Source: Alcanivorax sp.
GTDB taxonomy: Bacteria; Pseudomonadota; Gammaproteobacteria; Pseudomonadales; Alcanivoracaceae
DNA: 64,000 nucleotides
Reading direction: 5' to 3'
NCBI RefSeq assembly: GCF_002733835.1
Contig: NZ_NVWY01000031.1
Location: 1 to 64,000 of the forward strand
Both the position numbers and the translations under genes were made by a program. Under the pieces are notes generated by a model. The model was not told the DNA's origin, did not search any database, and worked only from the letters and a program-made list of their open reading frames with translations. Positions 1 to 8,365 of the stretch are shown in pieces. Positions within the stretch are counted from its first letter, which is position 1, and each line of letters starts with the position of its first letter.

Positions 1-37
1 AAAGACATCCTTCATCCTGAGCCTGACAGGCACAAAA

Positions 38-65
38 AAAGCGAACCTCAAATGAGGTTCGCTTT
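38..65. terminator. Bidirectional intrinsic terminator
   Basis: Arms AAAGCGAACCTCA (38-50) and its exact reverse complement (53-65) form a strong hairpin. An A-run precedes it (34-40) and T residues follow, so it could stop transcription on either strand. It probably closes a gene left of the window. Confidence 0.75.
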
Positions 66-91
66 ATGAGGCTGCCAACTGTGGGACAGCA

Positions 92-114
92 GTGGCCCAC
101 GGGCCGCTTTTTTT
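92..114 (+). terminator. Intrinsic terminator
   Basis: A 6-bp stem, GTGGCC (92-97) with GGCCGC (102-107, one G-T pair), carries loop CACG and is followed by seven T residues (108-114). It gives a second stop before the PhoX-type gene. Confidence 0.6.
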
Positions 115-236
115 ATGTTTGTCGCGGAATGGCGTGATGCGCCTGTTTCAGGCAGAGCCCATTGTCTGGCCTTGGCAACGGGAGCGTGCTGGATGTCCGA
201 CGCTGTGGTTTTGTGTTGAATAAATTCTTCTTATCT

Positions 237-254
237 CTGTGACAGTTTTGTCAT
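237..254 (+). promoter_or_regulatory. PHO box upstream of the PhoX-type gene
   Basis: CTGTGAC (237-243), a 4-bp spacer AGTT, then TTGTCAT (248-254) reproduce the PhoB pattern of two CTGTCAT-like heptamers separated by 4 bp, matching 5/7 and 6/7. It lies 52 bp upstream of a predicted phosphatase, so induction under phosphate starvation is inferred. The -10 is not obvious. Confidence 0.7.
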
Positions 255-306
255 AAAAAACCGCTTCACTGTTCGCCTCTGAAAACAATTCACGGGGAGA
301 ACACTC

Positions 307-2151
307 ATGTACCGGATTCCGTTTGCCAAAACGGCACTGGCGACTAAAGTCAGTGCTGTAACGTTAACTGCTCTTCTGCTTGCTGCCTGTGGTGGCGACA
401 GTGATTCTAATGACCCTGTTGCACCTGGCGACCCGGCTGGAAAAACCCTTTCCTTCACGGCGGTGAAAGCCCCGGAAACGGATCTGGAAAAGCGTCAGAT
501 CCTGGCGTCTCCTTCCGTTGAGGTGGATGGTGAGACCTACGAGATCGGTTTCCATACCCTGTTGCGTTCCGGCGATGCGGTAAACGGGGATGTGGTCTTC
601 GGCCAATTGGTCGACAAGATGGGGCAGCCGCTCTATGGCAACGACGGCAAGCTGAGTGTTACCGATTCCAATGAGCACACCTCCCTGTTGCCGATCGGTG
701 ATCGTTTGTTCTCCGTCTCCCAGATGGAAACCCGCCCAGGCGCCATGTTCCTGATGGAGCTGGATCAGAACAAACAGACTGGCCATCTTTCCGTCAAGGA
801 TCTCTGGCAAATCGACCAGTCCGGTGTGGACGGTGGTTGGGTGCACTGTGCTGCCAGTGTGACCCCCTGGAATACTCATCTGGCCAGCGAAGAGTACGAA
901 CCGGATGCTTCCGAGCGTGACCCGGTGACTGGTGAGATTGATGGTTACTATGAGCCGATGGCAGATTACTTCGGGGGTGATCTGACGGCCATGAATCCTT
1001 ACTGGTGGGGCTGGAATATCGAGATTACCGTGGCTGCCGAGGGTGACAGCGCGCCCACCAGCGATCTTGTCAAACATTACGCCATGGGCCGCCTGGCCTT
1101 TGAGCTTTCTTATGTCATGCCCGACGAAAAAACCGTCTACATGACAGATGATGGCACCAACGTGGGCTTCTACATGTTTGTTGCGGATACCGCCGGTGAT
1201 CTGAGTGCGGGCAGCCTCTATGCCGCCAAATGGAACCAGACATCGGCGGCGGGTATCGGTGAGGCGGATCTGGAATGGATCAGCCTGGGCCATGCCAGCA
1301 ACAGCGATATCGAAGCGCTATTCGCCAGCCCGGATGAGCCGTCATTCGATGACCTGTTCGAAACCGCAGCCATGACCGGTGAGGATTGTCCGGATGGTTT
1401 CACTGCCACCGCATCCAATGGCAATAAGGAATGCCTGAAAGTGAAGCCCGGTATGGAGTTGGCGGCATCCCGTCTTGAGACTCGCCGCTATGCTGCGTTG
1501 ATGGGGGCGACCACAGAGTTTCGTAAAGAAGAAGGTGTGACCTTCGACCCGGATGGCGGCAAGCTTTATGTGGCGATGAGTGAAGTGGGGCGTGGCATGG
1601 AAGATAACTCTTCCAGCGATCTGTCCACGATCAATCATGTTCGTATTGCTGAAGCTAACAGCTGCGGTGGTGTGTATGCACTGGATGTTGGTAGTGATGC
1701 CGGCATCGGCTCTGATTACGTGGCGCAGAACATGAAAGGCTTGATTGCCGGTCAGCCTGCCAGCTATTCGGCTGACAGCCCGTTTGCGTCTTACTCCTGT
1801 GACGCAAACGGCCTGGCCAATCCGGATAATGTGACCTTTATCACCGGTTACAACACGCTGATTATTGGTGAGGACACCGGTTCCGGGCACCAGAATGATG
1901 TGATCTGGTCGCTGAACCTTGACGAGGTGGATGCGACGGATTTCTCCGCCGGTCTGACCCGTATCCAGACTACCCCTTATGGATCGGAAACCACCTCTCC
2001 CTATTGGTACCCCAACGTGAATGGCTTCGCCTACCTGATGAGTGTGGTGCAGCACCCCTATGGCGAATCTGACTCCGGCAAGATCCCGGATGGCTCATTG
2101 GACCACCGTGCCTACACCGGGTATGTCGGTCCGTTCCCGGCCATGGATTGA
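307..2151 (+). CDS. PhoX-family (DUF839) alkaline phosphatase lipoprotein
   Basis: Predicted to release phosphate from organic phosphoesters at the cell surface. The 614-aa product starts with a lipoprotein signal ending LLLAAC (Cys28 lipidated), followed by a Gly/Asp/Ser linker. The C-terminal half has blocks typical of DUF839/PhoX proteins: EEGVTFDPDGGKLYVAMSE near residue 407 and NPDNVTF...GEDTGSGHQND near 500-530. Characterised PhoX enzymes use Fe and Ca and are usually Tat-exported; this one looks Sec/Lol-routed instead. The ATG follows AGGGGAGA-like sequence ('cggggagaacactc'). The PHO box upstream fits a phosphate-starvation role. Substrate is unproven, and some DUF839 proteins are not phosphatases. 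Confidence 0.8.
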   Translation: MYRIPFAKTALATKVSAVTLTALLLAACGGDSDSNDPVAPGDPAGKTLSFTAVKAPETDLEKRQILASPSVEVDGETYEIGFHTLLRSGDAVNGDVVFGQLVDKMGQPLYGNDGKLSVTDSNEHTSLLPIGDRLFSVSQMETRPGAMFLMELDQNKQTGHLSVKDLWQIDQSGVDGGWVHCAASVTPWNTHLASEEYEPDASERDPVTGEIDGYYEPMADYFGGDLTAMNPYWWGWNIEITVAAEGDSAPTSDLVKHYAMGRLAFELSYVMPDEKTVYMTDDGTNVGFYMFVADTAGDLSAGSLYAAKWNQTSAAGIGEADLEWISLGHASNSDIEALFASPDEPSFDDLFETAAMTGEDCPDGFTATASNGNKECLKVKPGMELAASRLETRRYAALMGATTEFRKEEGVTFDPDGGKLYVAMSEVGRGMEDNSSSDLSTINHVRIAEANSCGGVYALDVGSDAGIGSDYVAQNMKGLIAGQPASYSADSPFASYSCDANGLANPDNVTFITGYNTLIIGEDTGSGHQNDVIWSLNLDEVDATDFSAGLTRIQTTPYGSETTSPYWYPNVNGFAYLMSVVQHPYGESDSGKIPDGSLDHRAYTGYVGPFPAMD

Positions 2152-2173
2152 AATTAATCACGGTAACGAGGAG

Positions 2174-2197
2174 GGCCGGGGTTATCCCCGGCCTTTT
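2174..2197 (+). terminator. Terminator hairpin just ahead of the next ATG
   Basis: GGCCGGGG (2174-2181), loop TTAT, CCCCGGCC (2186-2193), then TTTT. It is a textbook terminator for the PhoX-type gene, yet the next gene's ATG is only 10 nt beyond the stem and that gene's best Shine-Dalgarno, GAGGAG (2168-2173), sits directly on the 5' side of the stem. Confidence 0.75.
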
Positions 2198-2203
2198 GCT
2201 GCT

Positions 2204-3874
2204 ATGAAAAATATTTTTTTTATTTTGGGTATGTCTGTTTCGGTATGGCAGCTGAGTGGTTGTGACCAATCTGATGCGTCGCAGGGGGATAATCTGGGGC
2301 GCCTGTATTTGTCCAATCCATCGGCAACGATTCCTGCACAGTGTTATACCAAAACCGAAGATGCCAAGGGGATGGTGAGTAACCCCTGTTATGTCTGTCA
2401 TACCGCCAGTAAAGAACCGAATTTCACCAACGATCTTGATCTGCAGCTGGCCTACGATTTTGCCCGGCCTGCCACGGTTAATCGTTGGGATAATCTTTTC
2501 GTGGATCGCAGCGAAGAGCGTGAGGCGATCAGTGATGAGGCGATTCTGGCTTATGTGCGAACCGATAATTATCAGTCCGGGGGCGTGGTGCAACTGGCCA
2601 AAACCCTGACCGGAAAACTGCCTGCGCATTGGGATGGTGATGGTAATGGCCGCTGGGATGGTTACGTGCCTGACGTGGCCTACCGCTTTGATGAGCAGGG
2701 TTTTGACCGCGATGCGCAAGGCAAGCTGACGGGGTGGCGTGCTTTGGCGTATACGCCGTTTCCGGGCACATTTTTCCCCACTAATGGTTCTGCGGATGAT
2801 GTGCTGATTCGTCTGGATTCTCCATACCGCCAGAATGAAAAAGGCGAGCCCGACATACGGGTTTACCGTCTCAACCTGGCGATCGTGGAGTCGCTGATCA
2901 AGCGTGAGGATGTGGCGATAGAGGCGGTAGAGGAAGCTGATTACGGGGTCGACCTGAATCGCAACGGTGTGTTGGATCGTGCTACTGAAGTGGTATTCGA
3001 CTGGGCTCCCCTTGAGGGGCGTGACATGCAGTATGTGGGGCTGGCCAGGGTGGCCCAGCAACAGGGGGCGGCGCCACTGTCAGCAGGAGCTTATCCGCTG
3101 GGTACCGAGTTTGTACATAGCGTGCGCTATCTGGATATTGCCGATGATGGCGAAGTGGTGATGGCGCCGCGAATGAAGGAGCTGCGCTACAGCCGTAAAA
3201 CGCGCTGGCTGACATATTTTCAGCACCGGGAGCTGGCGGACGATGAGCTCAAGGATGCGCATGATTTTCCTGACCGCATGGAGCCTGTCATCGGTGATAT
3301 AGAGCGCGGGGTGGGTAATCGTCGCGGCTGGCGTTTCAGTGGCTTCATCGAGGATGACCAGGGCGCGCTGCGGCCTCAGTCGTATGAGGAACTGGCTACC
3401 TGCGCCGGGTGCCACGGGGCAGTGGGCGCGCTGGCTGACAGTACCTACACCATGGAAAGAAAGCTGGATGCCGAGCAGGGATTTCAGCGGGGCTGGTATC
3501 ACTGGAGCCAGAAAAGCCTGGCGGGTATTCCCGAGCCACAGCGGCAAGATGGCCGGGGCGAGTATGCGTTTTACCTGGAACAGGTGGGAGGGGCGGATGA
3601 GTACCGGTCGAATCAGGAAGTGCGTGAGCGTTTCTTCGATGAGGGCGGGAACTTGAGACCGGCCATGTTGGCGCAACTGAAGGGCGATATCAGCGCGCTG
3701 GTGGTGCCTTCAGCCCGCCGGGCACTGGAGTTGAACAAGGCCTACCTGTCTGTCGTCGAAGAACAGAGCTATATCCGCGGCCGCGACGCGGTGCTCGCCC
3801 CAATGGTCAATGTGCACAAGGAGGTGGAGGCCGGGCAGCGTACAGCCATTACCGAGCCGGTGACGTATCGCTGA
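2204..3874 (+). CDS. Two-heme c-type cytochrome lipoprotein
   Basis: A secreted protein of 556 aa, probably anchored to the outer membrane, whose biological role I do not recognise. The signal peptide ends in the lipobox LSGC (Cys20). Two heme c attachment motifs are visible: CYVCH (Cys62-His66) and CAGCH (Cys400-His404), so two covalently bound hemes are expected. The region between them is Asp/Arg rich without another motif I know. The frame is open 54 codons further upstream, but only the ATG at 2204 gives a signal peptide (Lys2 then a hydrophobic stretch), so I use it. A terminator-like hairpin lies between the likely ribosome site and this ATG. Confidence 0.75.
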   Translation: MKNIFFILGMSVSVWQLSGCDQSDASQGDNLGRLYLSNPSATIPAQCYTKTEDAKGMVSNPCYVCHTASKEPNFTNDLDLQLAYDFARPATVNRWDNLFVDRSEEREAISDEAILAYVRTDNYQSGGVVQLAKTLTGKLPAHWDGDGNGRWDGYVPDVAYRFDEQGFDRDAQGKLTGWRALAYTPFPGTFFPTNGSADDVLIRLDSPYRQNEKGEPDIRVYRLNLAIVESLIKREDVAIEAVEEADYGVDLNRNGVLDRATEVVFDWAPLEGRDMQYVGLARVAQQQGAAPLSAGAYPLGTEFVHSVRYLDIADDGEVVMAPRMKELRYSRKTRWLTYFQHRELADDELKDAHDFPDRMEPVIGDIERGVGNRRGWRFSGFIEDDQGALRPQSYEELATCAGCHGAVGALADSTYTMERKLDAEQGFQRGWYHWSQKSLAGIPEPQRQDGRGEYAFYLEQVGGADEYRSNQEVRERFFDEGGNLRPAMLAQLKGDISALVVPSARRALELNKAYLSVVEEQSYIRGRDAVLAPMVNVHKEVEAGQRTAITEPVTYR

Positions 3875-3937
3875 GACCGCGCAGCGTGTCGGTTTCGCAG
3901 ATCTGTCGAGAGAAAATGGATGTTTCCCGTCGCAGGC

Positions 3938-4180
3938 TTACTTGCGGCGGGTAATCACAATCAGTGCCACGGTGACGCCGACCACGGCGATGGGGAAAAA
4001 CAGCAGGTAGCGTTTGCGGCGGGCTTCTTTTTCCCGGTGCGCGTCAGCCTGCTGAATGGCTGGGTGGACGGATTCGGTGGCTTGCACCGCATTATCCGGC
4101 TCGGCGTAGGTGGCCACGGGGGTGAGGGCCAGGCCACAGGCCAGCACAAGTGCAGCGATCACGGGGCGAAGGAGTGTCAT
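3938..4180 (-). CDS. Small membrane protein of unknown function
   Basis: 80 aa: an N-terminal signal peptide (cleavage probably after VATYA near residue 26), a charged middle rich in Ala/Glu/His, and one C-terminal membrane segment (LLFFPIAVVGVTVALIVI) followed by TRRK. The product is therefore predicted to lie mostly in the periplasm with a short basic cytoplasmic tail. No family recognised. It converges on the cytochrome gene. An overlapping plus-strand frame of 93 codons exists, but it lacks a signal or any protein-like pattern and I reject it. The ribosome site is weak. Confidence 0.6.
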   Translation of the reverse strand: MTLLRPVIAALVLACGLALTPVATYAEPDNAVQATESVHPAIQQADAHREKEARRKRYLLFFPIAVVGVTVALIVITRRK

Positions 4181-4227
4181 ATTGGCCTGCGCTATGAGTG
4201 ATTGGGGGGTGGGCCGGGCCCGAAACG

Positions 4228-4252
4228 AAAAAGGGCCCCCGTCTGGGAGCCC
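4228..4252 (-). terminator. Terminator of tRNA-Leu
   Basis: Read on the minus strand, GGGCTCCC, loop AGAC, GGGGGCCC (8 bp with one G-T pair), then five T residues. It follows the 3' end of the tRNA by about a dozen bases. Confidence 0.75.
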
Positions 4253-4263
4253 TCTTTCTTAAT

Positions 4264-4350
4264 TGGTGCCGAGGAGAGGACTTGAACCTCCACGCCCTTG
4301 CGAGCACTAGCACCTGAAGCTAGCGTGTCTACCAATTTCACCACCTCGGC
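4264..4350 (-). tRNA. tRNA-Leu (anticodon CAG)
   Basis: 87 nt on the minus strand. The acceptor stem GCCGAGG pairs with CCTCGGC, the discriminator base is A and CCA is encoded. The anticodon stem CTAGC/GCTAG encloses loop TTCAGGT, giving anticodon CAG for CUG codons. A long variable arm (class II tRNA) and the T-loop GTTCAAGTC are visible. It has its own terminator. Confidence 0.95.
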
Positions 4351-4422
4351 TTCGCTATGCGTGGGCTAAATTTATTAGCCGTTCATCGCGAAAGCGGGTG
4401 CATTCTAGTATATGATGGGCCA

Positions 4423-6918
4423 ATGTCAAATTCCTTTTCGAAAAAATCTTCGATGACCTCAAAAAAACGCTATAGCGATCCCCATGCCGACCGAGAGGCG
4501 GAAAAGTACGAAAACCCTGTTCCCAGCCGGGAGCTGATTCTGGATGTGCTCAATGATCAGGGCAAACCCCTGTCATTTGAGCTGCTGGCACAGCTGCTGG
4601 AAGTGGATGAAGAGGGTGAAGTCGGGCTGGATCGCCGTATCAAGGCCATGCTCCGTGATGCCCAGCTGGTTCAGAACCGCAACGGCAAAGTGGGTGTGGT
4701 GTCCAAAATGGACCTGATCGCCGGTCGAGTGCAGGGCCATAAAGATGGCTTTGGTTTCCTGATTCCCGATGACAAGGCCCAGGGTGATCTGTTTCTCGCC
4801 CCCCGGCAGATGGAAAACGTCATGGACGGGGACCGGGTGCTGGTCAGCAATGCGGGTTATAACCGCTTTGGCAAGAAAGAAGCCCGGATCGTTGAGATTA
4901 CCGATCGCGTGGCCACGGAAGTGGTGGGCCGCTATGCCGAGGAAGCGGGGATCAGCTTTATCGAGCCGGAAAATCGCCGGATTACCAAAGAAGTCCTGAT
5001 CGAGGACAAGAACGGCATCAAGCCAAACCCCGGCGACCATGTTCGCGCCACCATTACCCAGTACCCCAGCCGCGACCACCATGTGTTGGTGCGCCTGGAA
5101 GAGATTATTGCCACCCCGGATGAAGCCGGCATGGAAGTGGAAGTGGCGCTACGTCGCTTCGAGATTCCCCATGTCTGGCCGGAAGGGGTGGAGGCTGCCG
5201 CCGAGAAGTTCGGTGACAAGGTGCCTCACAAGGCCAAGGCCCACCGGGTGGATCTGCGTGATTTGCCACTGGTTACCATCGATGATGAAACCGCCCGGGA
5301 TTTCGATGATGCGGTTTATGTAGAGCGTCGTCCCCGCGGTGGCTGGCGCCTGATCGTGGCCATCGCGGATGTGAGCCATTATGTGCATCCCGGTTCCGAG
5401 CTGGATCAGGAAGCGGCCAATCGCGGTAATTCCGTGTACTTCCCCAATCGGGTGATTCCGATGTTGCCGGAGGCGCTGTCCAACGGGTTATGTTCCCTGA
5501 ACCCCCATGTGGACCGCCTGTGCCTTTACTGCGACATGAAGATTTCCGCCAATGGCCGGCTTACCCGGTTTATTTTCCGTGAAGGGGTAATGCGCTCGCG
5601 GCACCGCCTGACCTACAACAAGGTTGGCGCGATCATCGAAGAGCCGGAGTCCGAACTGGCCCAGGATACCGTGGCCAGCCTGGACGATGAGTCCCTGGGC
5701 ATGATCTGGTCGTTCCACGAAATGTTCCTGGCCCTGCGCCGACGTCGTGCAGAGCGCGGTGCCATCGACTTCGACAGCGATGACACCCGTATTATTTACG
5801 ACGAGAACAAGAAGATCGAAGCCATCGTGCCGGTGCAGCGCAATGTGGCGCATATCATGATCGAGGAGGCCATGCTGGCCGCCAACATCTGTTCTGCCAA
5901 ATTGCTGGAAAAAGCCGGTGTGCCGGCGCTTTACCGGAACCACGAGCCGCCCAAGGAAGAGCGCCTGAGCAAGTTGCAGCAGTTCCTGGGTGGGTTGGGC
6001 TTGAGTATCGCCTGGTCGGAAGGGGCGGCACCAAAGCCTTATGTCTTCCAGGACCTGCGCGAGGAAATTCTGGAACGCCCGGATCGCAACGTGATCCAGA
6101 CCATGATGTTGCGCACCATGAGCCAGGCCAAGTACGAGGCCGAGAACAAAGGCCACTTTGGCCTGGCCTACAAGGCGTACACCCATTTCACCTCGCCGAT
6201 TCGGCGCTACCCGGATCTGCTGGTGCATCGTGCCATCCGGTTCCTGATCCGCAGTAACGGTGAGCCGAACCACGTGGATAACCCGGGCGACTTGCCGGAG
6301 ATCCCACGCCAGAAAATCCTGCCTTATAGCCAGGCGGACATGGTGGCGATTGGTGAACAGTGCTCCATGACCGAGCGTCGTGCCGATGAGGCGACCCGCG
6401 ATGTGGTGTCCTGGCTCAAATGCCAGTTCATGGAGGCGCATCTGGGCCAGGTCTTTGAGGGCACCATCAGTGGCGTGGCCAGTTTCGGTTTGTTTGTGCA
6501 ACTCAGTGACCTGCACATTGATGGCCTGGTGCATGTGGCGAACCTGGATAGTGACTACTACCACTTCGATGAAGTGAGCCTGACCCTCACCGGTGAAAGT
6601 AGTGGTCGTCAGTTCGGGCTGGGCGATGCGGTCACGGTCTGCGTGGCGGCGGTGCATACCGAAGACCGCAAGATCGACCTGCAGCTGGAGTCCTTTACGC
6701 CCAGCGGCAAGGGTCGCCCCAAAGCCGGCAGCAAGAAAAAGCCGTCTGGCGGCAGAGGAGGCAGGGGTGGCCGCTCGAAGAATGCCGCCAAGGCAGACTC
6801 GGGCACGTCCGAGCGGGAAAAGCTGGCCAAGGGGGATATTCCCAAGGCTAAACCCAAGGCCAAGCGCAAGAGGTCGGCCCGCGGCAAGAAAGCGTCCGGG
6901 CGTAGCAGCAAAGGCTAG
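4423..6918 (+). CDS. rnr: Ribonuclease R
   Basis: 3'-5' exoribonuclease that degrades structured RNA and takes part in RNA quality control. 831 aa from the chosen ATG. Order of domains: N-terminal winged helix (about 35-100), cold-shock OB folds, the RNB catalytic domain with TIDDETARDFDDAVY (Asp cluster about 287-297), an S1 domain beginning near residue 675, and a Lys/Arg/Gly-rich tail from about 765 typical of RNase R. The frame is open back to 4357. The start could be 4423 (just behind a possible -10, TATGAT at 4411) or 4453 (MTSKKR), the latter aligning best with the E. coli N terminus. Neither has a clear Shine-Dalgarno. rlmB follows, as in E. coli. Confidence 0.93.
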   Translation: MSNSFSKKSSMTSKKRYSDPHADREAEKYENPVPSRELILDVLNDQGKPLSFELLAQLLEVDEEGEVGLDRRIKAMLRDAQLVQNRNGKVGVVSKMDLIAGRVQGHKDGFGFLIPDDKAQGDLFLAPRQMENVMDGDRVLVSNAGYNRFGKKEARIVEITDRVATEVVGRYAEEAGISFIEPENRRITKEVLIEDKNGIKPNPGDHVRATITQYPSRDHHVLVRLEEIIATPDEAGMEVEVALRRFEIPHVWPEGVEAAAEKFGDKVPHKAKAHRVDLRDLPLVTIDDETARDFDDAVYVERRPRGGWRLIVAIADVSHYVHPGSELDQEAANRGNSVYFPNRVIPMLPEALSNGLCSLNPHVDRLCLYCDMKISANGRLTRFIFREGVMRSRHRLTYNKVGAIIEEPESELAQDTVASLDDESLGMIWSFHEMFLALRRRRAERGAIDFDSDDTRIIYDENKKIEAIVPVQRNVAHIMIEEAMLAANICSAKLLEKAGVPALYRNHEPPKEERLSKLQQFLGGLGLSIAWSEGAAPKPYVFQDLREEILERPDRNVIQTMMLRTMSQAKYEAENKGHFGLAYKAYTHFTSPIRRYPDLLVHRAIRFLIRSNGEPNHVDNPGDLPEIPRQKILPYSQADMVAIGEQCSMTERRADEATRDVVSWLKCQFMEAHLGQVFEGTISGVASFGLFVQLSDLHIDGLVHVANLDSDYYHFDEVSLTLTGESSGRQFGLGDAVTVCVAAVHTEDRKIDLQLESFTPSGKGRPKAGSKKKPSGGRGGRGGRSKNAAKADSGTSEREKLAKGDIPKAKPKAKRKRSARGKKASGRSSKG

Positions 6919-6931
6919 GCTCTGTATCACC

Positions 6932-6961
6932 CACAGGAGCGGCTCAAGCGCTGCTCCTGTG
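6932..6961. repeat. REP-like palindrome (copy 1)
   Basis: 30-nt hairpin CACAGGAGC...GCTCCTGTG with core GGCTCAAGCGCT, between rnr and rlmB. It shares its core with the palindrome at 36693-36722, whose outer arms differ but are again self-complementary. This resembles the REP sequences of pseudomonads (GTAGGAGCGGCT type). Confidence 0.7.
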
Positions 6962-7026
6962 TCTCTCGATTTCATCTCCCCGCGTCGCGCGTTTTTGCGT
7001 GGTGCGTGTAGCGTGCAGGCGTCGTT

Positions 7027-7776
7027 ATGAATAAACCCCTGATGTATTCCGGCTTTCACGCGGTGGAGGCCTTGTTGCGTCATCGCCCTGAGGCGGTGCT
7101 GGAACTGTTTGTGCAGGATACCCGCGCAGACCGTGATGATCCGCGTCTTGCTGCCATGATGCAGGCGGCAAAGGACTTCGGGATTGCTGTGCAACGGGCT
7201 CGCCGCGAGGTGCTGGAAAAGCATGCCGGGCCACAGCACCAGGGGATCGTAGCGCGGGCGCGCCCGCGCCGTCCGGCGGACGAGAGTGCGCTGCTGCAGT
7301 GGCTGGACGGCAAACCGGCCAGCCCGCTGTTGCTGATTCTGGAAAATGTCACCGACCCGCATAATCTGGGCGCCTGCCTGCGTAGCGCAGATGCGGCCGG
7401 GGTTCAGGCGGTGATCGTGCCGCGCCGCAATGCGGCAGGGCTGACCCCGGTGGCGTGTCGCACTGCGGTGGGTGCGGCGGAGAGCCTGGCCTATTACGAA
7501 ATCGGTAATCTGGCCAGTTTGCTGGATCAGTTGCGTGATCGCGGCGTGTGGGTGGTGGGCACGGCTCTGGAAGAACGAAGTGAGTCCTTGTTTACCTTTC
7601 AGCCCCCGGAATCACTGGCCATTGTAATGGGGGCCGAGGGGAGTGGGTTGAAGCGTCTGACCCGTGACAAGTGCGACCAGCTGCTGGAAATTCCCATGGC
7701 CGGTGAGGTGCAGAGCCTCAATGTGTCGGTGGCCACGGGTGTGATGTTGTTTCAGGTCAGGGCTCAGCGTAGCTGA
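7027..7776 (+). CDS. rlmB: 23S rRNA (guanosine-2'-O)-methyltransferase RlmB
   Basis: SpoU-family enzyme that 2'-O-methylates G2251 of 23S rRNA using SAM. 249 aa, the normal length. An N-terminal substrate-binding domain (MYSGFHAVEALL) is followed by the SPOUT knot motifs LENVTDPHNLGACLRSADAAG (motif 1, near residue 105), GAEGSGL (motif 2) and IPMAGEVQSLNVSVATG (motif 3). It follows rnr, as in E. coli. The stop overlaps the convergent unknown gene by 13 bp. Confidence 0.95.
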   Translation: MNKPLMYSGFHAVEALLRHRPEAVLELFVQDTRADRDDPRLAAMMQAAKDFGIAVQRARREVLEKHAGPQHQGIVARARPRRPADESALLQWLDGKPASPLLLILENVTDPHNLGACLRSADAAGVQAVIVPRRNAAGLTPVACRTAVGAAESLAYYEIGNLASLLDQLRDRGVWVVGTALEERSESLFTFQPPESLAIVMGAEGSGLKRLTRDKCDQLLEIPMAGEVQSLNVSVATGVMLFQVRAQRS

Positions 7777-8363
7777 GAATGGCTGACGAAATGCTGCTGG
7801 TTGAGTTCGGGGGGCGGCAGGTTTGCCCGGCTGGCGGCCATTTCCCGTTGTAGTCGGGTGTTGTCTTCAAGCAACGTTTCGGGAATTTCTTCTTTGGCAG
7901 GGTCGGCGGGGGATGCCGGCGGTTCACCGGTCAGCGCCTTTTCTGACAGCTGTTGTTGCGGCAGTGGCGGCAGCGGAAAACTCAGATGGGTGGTGCGGTC
8001 GTAGCGAATAGGCTCCTGGTAGTTGGGCTGCTTGTAGCCTTGTGCATTGTGCAGCGCGGTATCCAGGTCTTCGGGGCCGGTAACATGGTGCCAATTCGGC
8101 TGTGGTGCCGGTGCGGGAGGTGCAATGGACTCTCCCCGAGCCAGTTTGGCCTCCAGTTCGCTTTTGTGGCGTTGCCAGGCGAGCAGGTCGGTGACGAACC
8201 GGTCCTGGCGCGTGTAGTCGCGAATTTCCGGTCTTGGCCCCAAAGCGCGCGCCAGCGCATCTTGCTGTGATTCCACGCCTTGGGCGGCCAGCGCTTGCCC
8301 GTTCAGGGCCAGCATCATGACACTGATCAGCATAATGGGGGTATGCAGCACGCGCCCGGTCAT
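7764..8363 (-). CDS. Secreted protein of unknown function (paralogue B)
   Basis: 199 aa with a signal peptide (hydrophobic core LISVMMLALNGQALA). Function not recognised. The mature part is Pro/Gln/Glu rich, with a helical stretch around residues 45-75 and a block near 100-135 (Y-D-R-T-T-x-x-S-F-x-L-P-P-L) that is repeated in the protein encoded immediately upstream. The start lies 2 bp after the stop of that gene, so the two are almost certainly one operon. Its 3' end overlaps rlmB tail to tail by 13 bp. Confidence 0.7.
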   Translation of the reverse strand: MTGRVLHTPIMLISVMMLALNGQALAAQGVESQQDALARALGPRPEIRDYTRQDRFVTDLLAWQRHKSELEAKLARGESIAPPAPAPQPNWHHVTGPEDLDTALHNAQGYKQPNYQEPIRYDRTTHLSFPLPPLPQQQLSEKALTGEPPASPADPAKEEIPETLLEDNTRLQREMAASRANLPPPELNQQHFVSHSQLR

Positions 8364-8365
8364 GG

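Noticed and set aside
5488-7362. 624-codon open frame on the minus strand opposite rnr
   Set aside because: It is antisense of rnr and rlmB, is rich in His/Gln/Arg as expected for a shadow frame in high-G+C DNA, and has no signal, domain or ribosome site.
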